Positions 8,408-16,970 of a stretch of DNA of 52,744 bases are shown here, in pieces. The position numbers and the translations under genes are program-made. Below the pieces are notes generated by a model. It ran no database searches and was not told the origin of the DNA. It was given only the letters and a program-made list of their open reading frames with translations. Positions within the stretch are counted from its first letter, which is position 1. Each line of letters opens with the position of its first letter. The DNA comes from Oscillospiraceae bacterium (GTDB lineage: Bacteria; Bacillota; Clostridia; Oscillospirales; Acutalibacteraceae). The stretch spans positions 1 to 52,744 of the forward strand of contig SVQC01000007.1 of the NCBI GenBank assembly GCA_015065585.1. The letters run 5' to 3'.

Positions 8408-8490
8408 AAAAATAACAAAAAAGAAAGAGGTGAGTCCGATGAATAGTGAAGATTTATTTATAATAAATCTTATGGAAGGAAAACCAAAAA

Positions 8491-8682
8491 ATGAAAAAAA
8501 TAATAAGTATATTTTTGACAATATGCTTGACTGTTATTCCGTTAAATGCTTATGCCATAGATTCAACGGACTCGGAATATTCTACTGATAACCAAACAGT
8601 AGTTGCCACAGATATCATAGCCCAAGTGTTCGTAAGGACACTTGGGCAGTTTTATTCGCCTTACGGCGAGTTGTATTGCTAA
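8491..8682 (+). pseudogene. Truncated duplicate of the peptidase gene start
   Basis: The first 43 codons match the gene at 5821 almost exactly (signal peptide plus the IDSTDSEYSTDNQ stretch; one A-to-T change in the signal peptide). The frame then runs out of homology at 8620 into the hairpin array and stops at 8682 after 63 codons. No lectin or peptidase domain remains, so it is a remnant left by the duplication. Confidence 0.9.
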
Positions 8683-8822
8683 AGCAGTGATATTTGAACG
8701 AAATGTTCAAGTGATATTGCCTACGGCAGTTTAAGGCGGATAAAATATCACTGAAGCCGCAAGGCTTCAATATCACTTCCCGAAAAGGAAATATCACTCT
8801 TTGCGAAGCAAAGAATATCACT
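8620..8822 (+). repeat. Array of 9-bp repeats alternating with mini-hairpins
   Basis: The array opens with a 10-bp stem (GCCCAAGTGT/ACACTTGGGC, 8620-8647) and a small hairpin CGCC-TTAC-GGCG (8657-8668). Then AGTGATATT occurs at 8686 and 8710 and its exact reverse complement AATATCACT at 8744, 8769, 8790 and 8814. The spacers are themselves inverted repeats: TGAAC/GTTCA, GCC/GGC, GAAGCC/GGCTTC, TCC/GGA, CTTTGC/GCAAAG, with loops such as GAAAT, GCAA and GAA. No convincing protein is encoded. This looks like a dispersed, possibly mobilised, intergenic element; its function is unknown. Confidence 0.85.
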
Positions 8823-8834
8823 AAATAAAAAGAA

Positions 8835-8877
8835 CCGCCCGAAAAAGAGTTTTAATTTCTCTTCTTCGGGCAGTTTT
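8835..8877 (+). terminator. Terminator-like hairpin closing the repeat array
   Basis: CCGCCCGAAAAAGAG pairs with CTCTTCTTCGGGCAG (one G:U and one mismatch) across a short T/A loop and is followed by TTTT; a run of A precedes it, so it could act on both strands. From 8878 to 8995 I see only a weak GAATTTG/CAAATTC hairpin and the Shine-Dalgarno of the next gene. Confidence 0.75.
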
Positions 8878-8995
8878 GTCTTATACTGTTACAAGCAGGG
8901 AATTTGTGTGCCAAATTCCGTTTCTAATAAAGATAACTGTCCTTAGCAACCTTGCTCATATACCGATAGGTTTTAGGTAAGTAAGGAGGCTAACT

Positions 8996-9492
8996 ATGAA
9001 TAATAAAAAAATTATATCGATTATTGTATTATTTCTTTGATATATAGTTTTTCTGGATGTAAATCAAAAGACAATTTGACGGTGTTGCGCGTAGGCGGTG
9101 GTATAGATAGTGGATATAAATCTGAGACTATGGGCGAATTTGAATTGTGGTTGCCGGAAAATATAAATCCACACTTAGATGAAACAGCTGATAAGAAATT
9201 TAGTGTTAATTTTAATGGTAAAACGTATAGTGGAGATTATAAAAGTTCAAAAGTTGAGTTAATGACGAATTATCGATGCGATAGATATATGATGACTGAT
9301 GGGTATTTTGAAATCAACGCAGAAACCAATGAATTATCTTCAATTCACATATTCAATCCAAAGAGTACTGAAAAAAAGGTTGCATTGAAAGATGGAGAAA
9401 TATTAGCACAAAAAATTGCTGCGAAATATATAGACGTGAACAACTACAAACTAGTATATCCGTATTTAACTAAGCTTTTAAACACCATATAA
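8996..9492 (+). pseudogene. Small lipoprotein gene with frameshift in the signal peptide
   Basis: ATG at 8996 has a perfect AAGGAGG eight bases upstream and starts a signal peptide (MNNKKIISIIVLFL), but the frame then meets TGA at 9038. In the next frame the sequence continues as LIYSFSGCKSKDN, a classic lipobox with the Cys in FSGC. One extra T in the CTTTGA run near 9035 would join both parts into a lipoprotein of about 165 residues. The mature part is acidic and beta-rich and no family is recognised. The last dozen codons (from about 9450) run antisense over the remnant of a glycosidase gene, so the natural C terminus may also be lost. Confidence 0.75.
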
Positions 9493-10478
9493 TTTGAGAT
9501 TCCCCAAATCGGACCTAGCCAGCAGGAAGGATTTCCGGAAGCTTTAATAGTATACATTTTTTCGTATTTTGAAAGAGTTCTTACTCCGTAAGGCGCCCAA
9601 AAAGCATTTTGGTCTAACAGATTTTCTTTGACCATTCGTCTGGCTTGCTCAGGGGTAGCAATACCACTCCACATAGCCATAAAGCCCGACCAACAGCCCA
9701 ATCTCTGAATAAGACAATCCCAATGCCGAGGAGCGCCGGTATGTCTGGTTGAATCTATAGGAAGCAGGTTTAAATCAACGCTGTAGTACATACCGTCCTT
9801 TTCGTCATAACAGTTATTTCGTATTGAGGACTTTAAATTTTCTGCTTCGCTATTGTAGTAGCTTATATCTTCGCCAAGGAGTTTTCCTATATAGCAAAGA
9901 GCATCCAATTCCTTATACATTAAGCAGTTAAGAAAAATTGATGCAGAGCTTTTATCCGGTCGGTAAAAGGTACAAGGGTCGTTGTCAACACCTATTGCAG
10001 AATCGTTATACCAATAATAAAGACCGTTTTCATGGCGGAAGTTATTTATATAAAAGTCTACAAACTTTTTTAATCTTGGAAAATCACTTCGGAGCCATGA
10101 AGCATCATTGTTATCATTTTTTATAATAAAAGCAGCATGTTGCGCTAAGCAAGGCTTATGTATATTGGATTTCTGTCTGTTAAAAATATCGGGACAGCAA
10201 CTGTTTGGTGTAATGAATATAGGAACTCTGCCCTCATCGTCCATAATATCAAGAAAATTGTATATACAGCCTTTTTCATATTCACTGATGTCTTCCTGAA
10301 CGAACTGTCTTAAAGCGATATCTGTCAGCCACGAATCCCAGTCCTATAGGCAGTCAGAATAAACACTTCCGGGGACTATATATTTATATTTAAGAAGTCC
10401 GTTTGGCTCTCTGAACATTTTAGTGAAATTTTTTGAGGCATAATCAATTATATTTTTCCTGTCACTAAGCTCACATCT
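9444..10478 (-). pseudogene. (alpha/alpha)6-barrel glycoside hydrolase remnant (GH63/MGH1-like clan)
   Basis: The minus-strand frame encodes the usual pattern of GH37/GH63/MGH1-like enzymes: VPGSVYSDCL-stop-DWDSWLTDIALRQF, then ALCYIGKLLGED, DLNLLPIDSTRH, LIQRLGCWSGFMAMWSG and GNPSCWLGPIWGISNYMVF. Such enzymes hydrolyse alpha-glucosidic or mannosyl bonds. Three defects are visible: a TAG at 10344-10346 where the family has Trp (one base from TGG), no start codon between the yhaN-like stop and the first conserved residues, and loss of everything after KYGY, where the accessory island begins. The gene is dead as it stands. Exact family assignment needs a profile search. Confidence 0.8.
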
Positions 10479-10483
10479 TTCTG

Positions 10484-12826
10484 TTATAGTGTATAAAACT
10501 CATTATTTTCGGTAAAAAGCTTATGGCACGTAAAAATTAGGGTCTGGCTGTCTTTGGAATATTCCTTTAAAAATTCCATAGCCTTTATACTTCTCTTATC
10601 ATCATAGCGGTCAAAGGGGTCGTCTAGTATAAGTGGAAGCTTTTCGCCGTCCTTTGATAAGAATTCGCTGACAGCAAGACGCAGGGCAAAATATGCCTGG
10701 TCAATAGTGCCGTCCGAAAGACTTTGCCAATCGTTAGAACCGAAAACGTCGGTTTCCTCTACCGATATATCAAAGTTTTTGGAAACATTTACGTTTTTAT
10801 ATTTACCATTTGTAAGGGAAGTAAAAATCTCTGCAGTACGCTGGGCCAGAGCCGAGCCGAAGCTCTCACGGACCTTAGCAAAGGCGTCAGCCATAACCGA
10901 AGCTGCAATATCGAGGCTTTCGCAAAAATCAGTCTGTCGTCTGATAGTTTCTTTTAGCTTATCAATTTCCTTTTCAATAACGGTTGGGTGGGTGTAGAAA
11001 CCAAACTGAGTAAGCTCTTTTGCGCTGTCCTCCGCAATCTTCTGTTGGAGATTTTCAGCCTCTTGCTTTTTAAATATAAGCCGTTTATTCATATCGTCAA
11101 GGTCGCCTACTGAAATGGCACCTTCCGGAATGTTAGAAAGTTCTTTTTCGGCTTCTTCCGGGCTTATGTCGTCAAGGTCTTTTTTGAGCATAGCAATTTT
11201 CATATTTAATGCTTCGCTCTTGCTTAAATTAGATTTATGGGAGAATAAAATTATCTCCATTCCCTTGACCGAAACCTTCTTATCGTCGCTAAGCATATTT
11301 AAAAGCTTTTCGATTTCTTCCTTTCTGCCCTTAAGCTTTAAAAGCTGACTTCTACAGTCCTTATATTCCTCATACTTTGCTTCAAAGGCTTCGCCGGCGT
11401 CTTTTTCTTTTTGGCGCGCCAGTGCCTCCTTTGTGGTAAGAGCAGTAATGTCTTGATTAAGGATTTCTATATTTTCGCCATTTTTAGTAATTTCTTCTTC
11501 TGTTTTAATGATATCTTCGCGAATTGCCTTTAAATCGGTTTTTGGTTTTTTACGGACAAATAGTGTTAAAACCAAGAAAACAAAGGTAAGAACACCACCC
11601 ACAATTAAGAGAGGCAATTCAAACTGAGTTAATATAAAGGAAGAAGCAAGTATTAATAAAGAAAGAACAGATAAAGCGGGGAATAAGGGGAGGATTTTTG
11701 CTTTGCTGTTAATAGCCATTTCTTCCCGTTCTTTTAATTTTTCTTTTTCTCTTTGCAAATTGGTTTTGTATTCTGAAAGTAAAGATAACTGTTCCTTTTT
11801 TGTATTTAACCTTTGGGTTATTTCATCAGCCGTTTCTCCGCCGAAAGTTTCTTTAAGCTTTTCGATTTCCTTTTCGATTTTATTATATCTTTCCTCTATG
11901 GCGGGATAGCTTTCAGACAAAAGTTTATACTCGGTAAGCCCTGATTCAGCACTGCTTACAAGCTGGTTTGTGATTTCTGTACCGTCAGAGCAAATAAGCT
12001 TTTGATTAACTGAGTCAAGAGTTTTTACACTGTCAACAAGCTCTTTTAACTTTGCGAATCTTTTTCCGCCCTCGGCAGTTCGTATCTGTGCAGAAAGACG
12101 AGCCATATCCTGATTTATATCGTTAAGCATCGCTTTCTGATTTTCAATAGATAAAGCAAGTTCTTTTCGTGCCTGTTCTTTAATTTTTGCTTCAGACAGA
12201 GAAAGAGTAAGCTCGTCAAGACGCTCTTTATCACGTATTGATTTTCCGCCGCGGCCTGTTTTTGTGAGTATGTGATTACGTGCTTTTTCCAGTCTTGTTG
12301 TGACTGTTTCTATCGAAAAATCCTCGTTTCCCGTGTCGGCAAGGTTGGAAAGACGGCTGTTAAGCTCGTCCTGTGCCGTCATATTTCCCGTTATAGCACC
12401 GTGTACTGAGAGAAAAATACTTCTGTCGGCAGATTCGGCAGACAGACCGATAAAGCGTTTGCCTAAATCGTCTTTACCCGTAAAGGCTTCTCGATCGCCT
12501 GTTGCAAGGTCGGTAACGGTAATTTTATCTGCGGAATTCGTAGCCTTGAATATTCTTTCAATGCGGTATTTTCTGTCTTTAAAGGTGAAGTCAATACTGC
12601 CGGCCATAGTTTTGTCGTTTCGGGGAAGGTATTTCTTTCTGGGATTATAGTAAAGGGGGTCATTGCTTTTAGCATTGCTTCCGTAAAACATCATACGGAT
12701 AAAGGTCATAAGGGTGGTTTTGCCGTCCTCATTTTCACCGTAAATAATATTAAGTCCGTCAGTAAAATCAAAGGTTTTATCACTGAATTTTCCGAAAGCG
12801 GAAATGTAAACCGAATTAATCTTCAT
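10484..12826 (-). CDS. yhaN: AAA family ATPase, YhaN/SbcC-like
   Basis: An SMC/Rad50-type ATPase of about 780 residues. The N-terminal Walker A is GENEDGKTT (residues about 32-40); the middle is two coiled-coil arms around a hydrophobic hairpin of two likely membrane helices (LFPALSVLSLLILASSFIL and LPLLIVGGVLTFVFLVLTLF); the C terminus has a signature-like SDGTIDQAYFALRLA and Walker B LPLILDDPFDRYDD. The ATG at 12826 was chosen over a TTG three bases earlier because GGAGG stands nine bases upstream. It overlaps the nuclease gene by 11 bases. YhaO-YhaN pairs resemble SbcD-SbcC and probably process DNA ends; the membrane hairpin suggests anchoring at the membrane. Confidence 0.88.
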   Translation of the reverse strand: MKINSVYISAFGKFSDKTFDFTDGLNIIYGENEDGKTTLMTFIRMMFYGSNAKSNDPLYYNPRKKYLPRNDKTMAGSIDFTFKDRKYRIERIFKATNSADKITVTDLATGDREAFTGKDDLGKRFIGLSAESADRSIFLSVHGAITGNMTAQDELNSRLSNLADTGNEDFSIETVTTRLEKARNHILTKTGRGGKSIRDKERLDELTLSLSEAKIKEQARKELALSIENQKAMLNDINQDMARLSAQIRTAEGGKRFAKLKELVDSVKTLDSVNQKLICSDGTEITNQLVSSAESGLTEYKLLSESYPAIEERYNKIEKEIEKLKETFGGETADEITQRLNTKKEQLSLLSEYKTNLQREKEKLKEREEMAINSKAKILPLFPALSVLSLLILASSFILTQFELPLLIVGGVLTFVFLVLTLFVRKKPKTDLKAIREDIIKTEEEITKNGENIEILNQDITALTTKEALARQKEKDAGEAFEAKYEEYKDCRSQLLKLKGRKEEIEKLLNMLSDDKKVSVKGMEIILFSHKSNLSKSEALNMKIAMLKKDLDDISPEEAEKELSNIPEGAISVGDLDDMNKRLIFKKQEAENLQQKIAEDSAKELTQFGFYTHPTVIEKEIDKLKETIRRQTDFCESLDIAASVMADAFAKVRESFGSALAQRTAEIFTSLTNGKYKNVNVSKNFDISVEETDVFGSNDWQSLSDGTIDQAYFALRLAVSEFLSKDGEKLPLILDDPFDRYDDKRSIKAMEFLKEYSKDSQTLIFTCHKLFTENNEFYTL

Positions 12827-13937
12827 CAAATTTTACCTCCCCGCTAAAGCTTTCAAGTCCTTTTTCAAGGGCTAGGATATATTTTTCTTTTTCGCTGTCA
12901 CTTGCCGTTTCGATTTTTTCTAACATAAGGGCGGTAAAATATCCCTTTAAGGTTTTTTCCTCTTTTAAAATGTTGTAATCAACATCGGCTACCGTTTTGT
13001 CTATAATTTTAATAAAGGCAACAAAGACAGAAAGGGAAGCAAGCAGCCCTGCCGTATCAATTTTTATATTATCTTTTATCTTGCCAATAAGGGTTATTTT
13101 AAAGTAATTTTCAGCAAAATTCTCACCGGTTTCAGATATTTCTTCTTTAATTTTTCTTTCAATATCATCACAGTCGGTAACGTCAATATCTAAACAGTAA
13201 TGGGTGCGACGGGCAACCTTTACGCTTTCAAGGTCGGCTTTACCCTTAGAGATAGTACCAATATAAACACCCTTTTCTCCGCTTTCGTCAAAGCCCTGAC
13301 CTTCGGGGCAACCGCAGTAAGCCAAGGCGGTAGTTCCTAAATACTGCACATCGCTCATTTTGTGAATATGACCGAGCGCAATATAGTCCATTCCGCTGTA
13401 TCTGACAAATTCAGGGGTAATGGAACGGTAATTCCCCCCAAGGTCACTTCTTGCTTCACCGTGAATTACCATAATGTTAACCAAATCATCATCAGGCGGA
13501 GTTATAGCAAAACGGTTTGCGCCCTCACAGTAAACTCCGTCAAAAGATGCACCGTAAACCCGACAACCCAAATTGTCAAAATTCAAAACACAATCAGTGG
13601 GACTTAAAATATAGGTATAAGGATTAAGCTTTCTGTTTAAAAATGGAGAATCAGCAGTATAAGGGTCGTGATTTCCAAGGGCGATAACAGCCTTTGCGTT
13701 TTCAAGTTTATCAAGAGCAGAAAAAACGCCGTCTACAAGGTCGGCTTCAACTTTATTGCTGTCAAAAAGGTCGCCGGCAATAAGCAGTAAATCGACCTTG
13801 CTTTCATTGGCAAGGCTTATAATATTTTCAAAGGTTTTAAGTATTTCCTTTCTGCGAACGGGGGCGGCGGCAGAAAGGTAACTGCAACCGGCACCGATAT
13901 GCAGGTCGGCGGTATGAAGTATTCGTACAGAGTTCAT
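12816..13937 (-). CDS. yhaO: Metallophosphoesterase, YhaO/SbcD-like DNA exonuclease
   Basis: A 373-residue calcineurin-type nuclease. The five metal-binding blocks are visible: HTADLHIGA (residues 8-16), LLIAGDLFD, VIALGNHDPY, VIHGEA and YIALGHIH. The C-terminal third is a variable cap domain. Mn-dependent exonuclease activity in partnership with the overlapping YhaN-like ATPase is the expected role, as for SbcD/Mre11. The gene diverges from the DUF951-prfA operon, with about 150 bases between the two starts. Confidence 0.9.
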   Translation of the reverse strand: MNSVRILHTADLHIGAGCSYLSAAAPVRRKEILKTFENIISLANESKVDLLLIAGDLFDSNKVEADLVDGVFSALDKLENAKAVIALGNHDPYTADSPFLNRKLNPYTYILSPTDCVLNFDNLGCRVYGASFDGVYCEGANRFAITPPDDDLVNIMVIHGEARSDLGGNYRSITPEFVRYSGMDYIALGHIHKMSDVQYLGTTALAYCGCPEGQGFDESGEKGVYIGTISKGKADLESVKVARRTHYCLDIDVTDCDDIERKIKEEISETGENFAENYFKITLIGKIKDNIKIDTAGLLASLSVFVAFIKIIDKTVADVDYNILKEEKTLKGYFTALMLEKIETASDSEKEKYILALEKGLESFSGEVKFDED

Positions 13938-14028
13938 AATTTTACCTCGAACGACAATTATTTTGATATAATATCATTATACTCTTTTTTATTATTCAAG
14001 GCAACATAAATAAATTTAATCTTAGAAA

Positions 14029-14057
14029 TTGATTTTTAAGGCATAATATTGTATAAT
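14029..14057 (+). promoter_or_regulatory. Promoter of the DUF951-prfA operon
   Basis: TTGATT (14029-14034), 17-base spacer, TATAAT (14052-14057). The start of transcription near 14064 leaves a short leader with GGAGG in front of the ATG at 14090. Confidence 0.82.
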
Positions 14058-14089
14058 AATGTAAATAAGTATGTTTTGGAGGAAAACCT

Positions 14090-14275
14090 ATGGATGTAAG
14101 GCTTAACGATACTTTGCAGATGAAGAAAAAACATCCCTGTGGTAACGATAAATTTACGGTACTTAGAATAGGTATGGATTTTAAAATTAAATGTACTAAC
14201 TGCCAACGGGAAGTTATGCTTCCAAGACTGGCTTGTGAAAAAAATATAAAGAAAATTATTCGTGAGGAAGAATAA
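14090..14275 (+). CDS. DUF951 family small protein
   Basis: A 61-residue basic protein with the DUF951 pattern: MDVRLNDTLQMKKKHPCG, a tryptophan-less core VLRIGMDFKIKC, and the CXXC motif CTNC, which with the earlier HPCG cysteine could bind zinc. The function is unknown; in Firmicutes it is often beside ychF or translation genes. It is the first gene of an operon with prfA (3-base gap), which fits a link to translation. GGAGG lies eight bases before ATG. Confidence 0.88.
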   Translation: MDVRLNDTLQMKKKHPCGNDKFTVLRIGMDFKIKCTNCQREVMLPRLACEKNIKKIIREEE

Positions 14276-14278
14276 AGT

Positions 14279-15355
14279 ATGTTTGATAAACTGGAAGCAG
14301 CGGTAAGAAGATTTGAAGAAATGGGTATGCTTTTAACCCGTCCTGAAATTATTAATGATAATGAGCAGTATACTAAACTCAGTAAAGAGTATAGCCAGAT
14401 GACTCCTATCGTTGAAAAATACAAGGAGTATAAGGATGCTGTAAACAGTGAAAAAGAGGCTCGGGAGCTTCTTGATGCAGGTGGACTTGATAAAGATTTT
14501 AAGGAGCTTGTTGAGGAAGAATTCAAAGAGGCAAGTAAAAATATAAAAACCTTGTCCGAGGAACTAAAAATACTTCTTTTACCTAAAGACCCTAATGATG
14601 ATAAAAACGTAATCGTTGAAATCAGAGCTGGCGCAGGCGGTGAGGAGTCAGCCCTTTTTGCAGGTTCTCTTTTCAGAATGTATTCTATGTATGCTGAAAA
14701 AATGCGTTGGAATATAGAAATAATAAACGAAAGCGAAACCGAGCTTGGAGGATATAAAGAAATTTCCTTTTCTATTGAGGGTGTCGGAGCTTATTCCCGT
14801 ATGAAATACGAAAGCGGAGTTCACCGTGTTCAGCGTGTACCCGATACAGAAACTCAGGGACGTATACACACCTCTACTACTACCGTTGCTGTTTTGCCTG
14901 AGGCTGAGGAGGTTGAATTTGAATTAGACCCCAAGGATTTAAAAATCGACACCTTTAGAAGCAGCGGCGCAGGTGGTCAGCATATTAATAAAACCTCTTC
15001 TGCAATACGCGTTACTCATTTGCCCACGGGTATGGTGGTTGAATGTCAGGATGAGCGAAGCCAGTATAAAAACAAAGATAAGGCTTTGAGAGTTCTTCGT
15101 TCCCGTCTTTTTGAACAGGCTCAGCGTGAGCAGGATGAGGCTATTGCTTCAGACAGAAAATCTCAGGTTGGTACGGGGGACAGAAGTGAAAGAATAAGGA
15201 CATATAACTTCCCTCAGGGCAGAGTTACCGACCACAGAATAGGGTTGACCCTTTATAAAATAGAGCAAATTATGAACGGCGATATTGATGAACTTGTTGA
15301 CGCTCTTATTACCTATTATCGCGCTGAAATGCTTAAAAACGAGGAAAATAACTAA
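14279..15355 (+). CDS. prfA: Peptide chain release factor 1
   Basis: RF1, 358 residues, reads UAA and UAG and triggers peptidyl-tRNA hydrolysis. The stop-codon anticodon tripeptide is PDT (residues 188-190, within [14 protein letters not shown]), which is the PxT form of RF1 rather than the SPF form of RF2. The catalytic GGQ is at residues 232-234 ([10 protein letters not shown]). Length and N-terminal helical domain fit the family. The stop overlaps the next ATG (TAATG). Confidence 0.97.
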   Translation: MFDKLEAAVRRFEEMGMLLTRPEIINDNEQYTKLSKEYSQMTPIVEKYKEYKDAVNSEKEARELLDAGGLDKDFKELVEEEFKEASKNIKTLSEELKILLLPKDPNDDKNVIVEIRAGAGGEESALFAGSLFRMYSMYAEKMRWNIEIINESETELGGYKEISFSIEGVGAYSRMKYESGVHRVQRVPDTETQGRIHTSTTTVAVLPEAEEVEFELDPKDLKIDTFRSSGAGGQHINKTSSAIRVTHLPTGMVVECQDERSQYKNKDKALRVLRSRLFEQAQREQDEAIASDRKSQVGTGDRSERIRTYNFPQGRVTDHRIGLTLYKIEQIMNGDIDELVDALITYYRAEMLKNEENN

Positions 15356-16374
15356 TGATAACCGAAAAACTTTATCTAGATACGGATAGAGAAGAATCAG
15401 TAAAAAAAACGGCAGAAATTTTAAAAAACGGCGGTATAGTTGCCCTTCCCACCGAAACGGTTTACGGACTTGCCGCATCTGCTCTTGATAAAAATGCAAT
15501 AAAAAAAGTGTTTGAGGCAAAAGGCAGGCCTCAGGATAACCCTCTGATTGTACATATCAACAGTATAGAAATGTTAAAAAAGGTGGCTAAAGATATTCCC
15601 AAAAGGGCGTTTTTATGCGCTGAAAAGTTTTGGCCAGGTCCTTTTACCATGGTGCTTAAATCTTCGGGTTATGTCTGCAGTGCGGTTTCGGCAGGTCTTG
15701 ATACCGTTGCTGTGCGTATGCCTAAGGACCCTGTTATGTCAGATGTTATAGCAAGGGCGGAGATTCCTTTGGCGGCACCCTCTGCCAATGTTTCAGGCTC
15801 GCCGAGTCCCGTTAGTGCAGAGCATGTTATAAACGACCTATATGGCAAAATTGATGCCGTTGTTATGGGAGATAGATGCAGCGTAGGTGTAGAGTCTACA
15901 GTTGTTTTAATTGAAAAAGACTCTGCAAAACTGCTCAGACCTGGTGCAGTAACTCTCGAGATGCTAAAAGAGATACTTCCCGATATTACCGTTGATAAAG
16001 CTATTTTAGAGGAATATAAGGACGGGGAAAAGGTAGCCTCCCCGGGTATGAAGTATAAGCATTATTCTCCTTCGGCTGAGCTTTATCTTATAGAAGGAGA
16101 AAGCAAAGATTTCGTTAGCTATGTAAATAAAATGAATGATGGTTGCGCACTTTGCTTTACCGAGGAGGAGGAACTGATAAAAGTAAAAACCTATCCTTAC
16201 GGAAGCATTAATGACCAAAAAGGTATGGCTTATGAAATTTTTGAAATACTAAGAAGGCTTGACAAGGAAAAAATTAGAAAAGGCTATGTTCATGCTCCGT
16301 CAAAAGACGGTGTTGGACTTGCCGTATATAACCGTCTTGTCCGCGCCTGCGCTCATAGGGTGATAAAATTATGA
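15355..16374 (+). CDS. ywlC: L-threonylcarbamoyladenylate synthase, Sua5 type
   Basis: A 339-residue long-form Sua5/YwlC enzyme forming threonylcarbamoyl-AMP from threonine, bicarbonate and ATP for the t6A modification at position 37 of ANN-decoding tRNAs. The YrdC domain covers residues 10-200 (GGIVALPTETVYGLAA, KGRPQDNPLIVHI, VAVRMPKDP, PLAAPSANVSG, GVESTVV). A linker with SPGMKYKHYSP leads to the smaller Sua5 domain at the C terminus. It is translationally coupled to prfA upstream and overlaps coaE by four bases. Confidence 0.95.
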   Translation: MITEKLYLDTDREESVKKTAEILKNGGIVALPTETVYGLAASALDKNAIKKVFEAKGRPQDNPLIVHINSIEMLKKVAKDIPKRAFLCAEKFWPGPFTMVLKSSGYVCSAVSAGLDTVAVRMPKDPVMSDVIARAEIPLAAPSANVSGSPSPVSAEHVINDLYGKIDAVVMGDRCSVGVESTVVLIEKDSAKLLRPGAVTLEMLKEILPDITVDKAILEEYKDGEKVASPGMKYKHYSPSAELYLIEGESKDFVSYVNKMNDGCALCFTEEEELIKVKTYPYGSINDQKGMAYEIFEILRRLDKEKIRKGYVHAPSKDGVGLAVYNRLVRACAHRVIKL

Positions 16375-16970
16375 AAAACATAATTGGACTTACCGGACCT
16401 ACCGGTTCTGGTAAAAGCAGTTTTTGTACCGTTGCCGAAAATAAAGGTATTACCGTAATTGACTGCGATAAAATTTCCCGTGAAGTCACACAAAAGGGAA
16501 GTGAATGTTTAAATAGATTAACTCTTGCTTTTGGTGAAGACATATTGGCTGATGGAAGTCTTGACAGAAAGCTTCTGGCTGAAAAAGCCTTTTCTTCTCC
16601 TGATAAAAAGCAATTGCTTGAAGATATTATTTTTCCCTTTATACTTTGCACGGTAATGGAAAAAATAGAAAAAACAGAAAACGATACCGTTATACTTGAC
16701 GCGCCCACCCTTTTTGAAAGCGGAATTGATGAAATGTGCGGATGTGTGGTTGCTATTCTTTGTCACCCTGAAATTCGTGAAAAGCGTATTATTGAACGGG
16801 ATAATCTGAGTAGGGAACAGGCAAAAATAAGAATGAATGCGGGAAAACCCGATGACTTTTATAAGCAAAGAGCTGACTTTATATTAAACAGCGATAAACC
16901 TAAAGAAGAGTATTTAAAAGACTGCGAAATTTTAATAGACAAGTTAAAGGAAGGAAAAGATTATGTGTGA
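16371..16970 (+). CDS. coaE: Dephospho-CoA kinase
   Basis: A 199-residue kinase for the last step of coenzyme A synthesis. P-loop GLTGPTGSGKSS at residues 6-17, the substrate-binding ITVIDCDKISREV, a lid region with REKRIIERDNLSREQA and the FILNSDKPKEE segment are all present. It overlaps the preceding gene by four bases and the next by eight, so it is an internal gene of the prfA operon. Confidence 0.95.
   Translation: MKNIIGLTGPTGSGKSSFCTVAENKGITVIDCDKISREVTQKGSECLNRLTLAFGEDILADGSLDRKLLAEKAFSSPDKKQLLEDIIFPFILCTVMEKIEKTENDTVILDAPTLFESGIDEMCGCVVAILCHPEIREKRIIERDNLSREQAKIRMNAGKPDDFYKQRADFILNSDKPKEEYLKDCEILIDKLKEGKDYV

Larger units (their letters stand above)
8288..8620 (+). repeat. Direct repeat copy 2 (333 bp), duplicate of 5617-5950
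   Basis: It carries the last codons of ispH-rpsA (GAAGCTGCTGAATAA), a terminator hairpin, a promoter, the 49-codon ORF and the first 43 codons of the peptidase gene. Identity stops at GATATCATAG (8611-8620), where the hairpin array begins. Differences from copy 1 include one fewer T after the hairpin, a degraded -35 and an altered hairpin. Confidence 0.95.

Noticed and set aside
8615-8821. 68-codon minus-strand ORF over the hairpin array
   Set aside because: Its codons are just the 9-bp repeats and stems read through; no ribosome site or start context.
8620-8822. CRISPR array
   Set aside because: Repeats are 9 bp, occur in both orientations, and the spacers are self-complementary; no cas genes are present.
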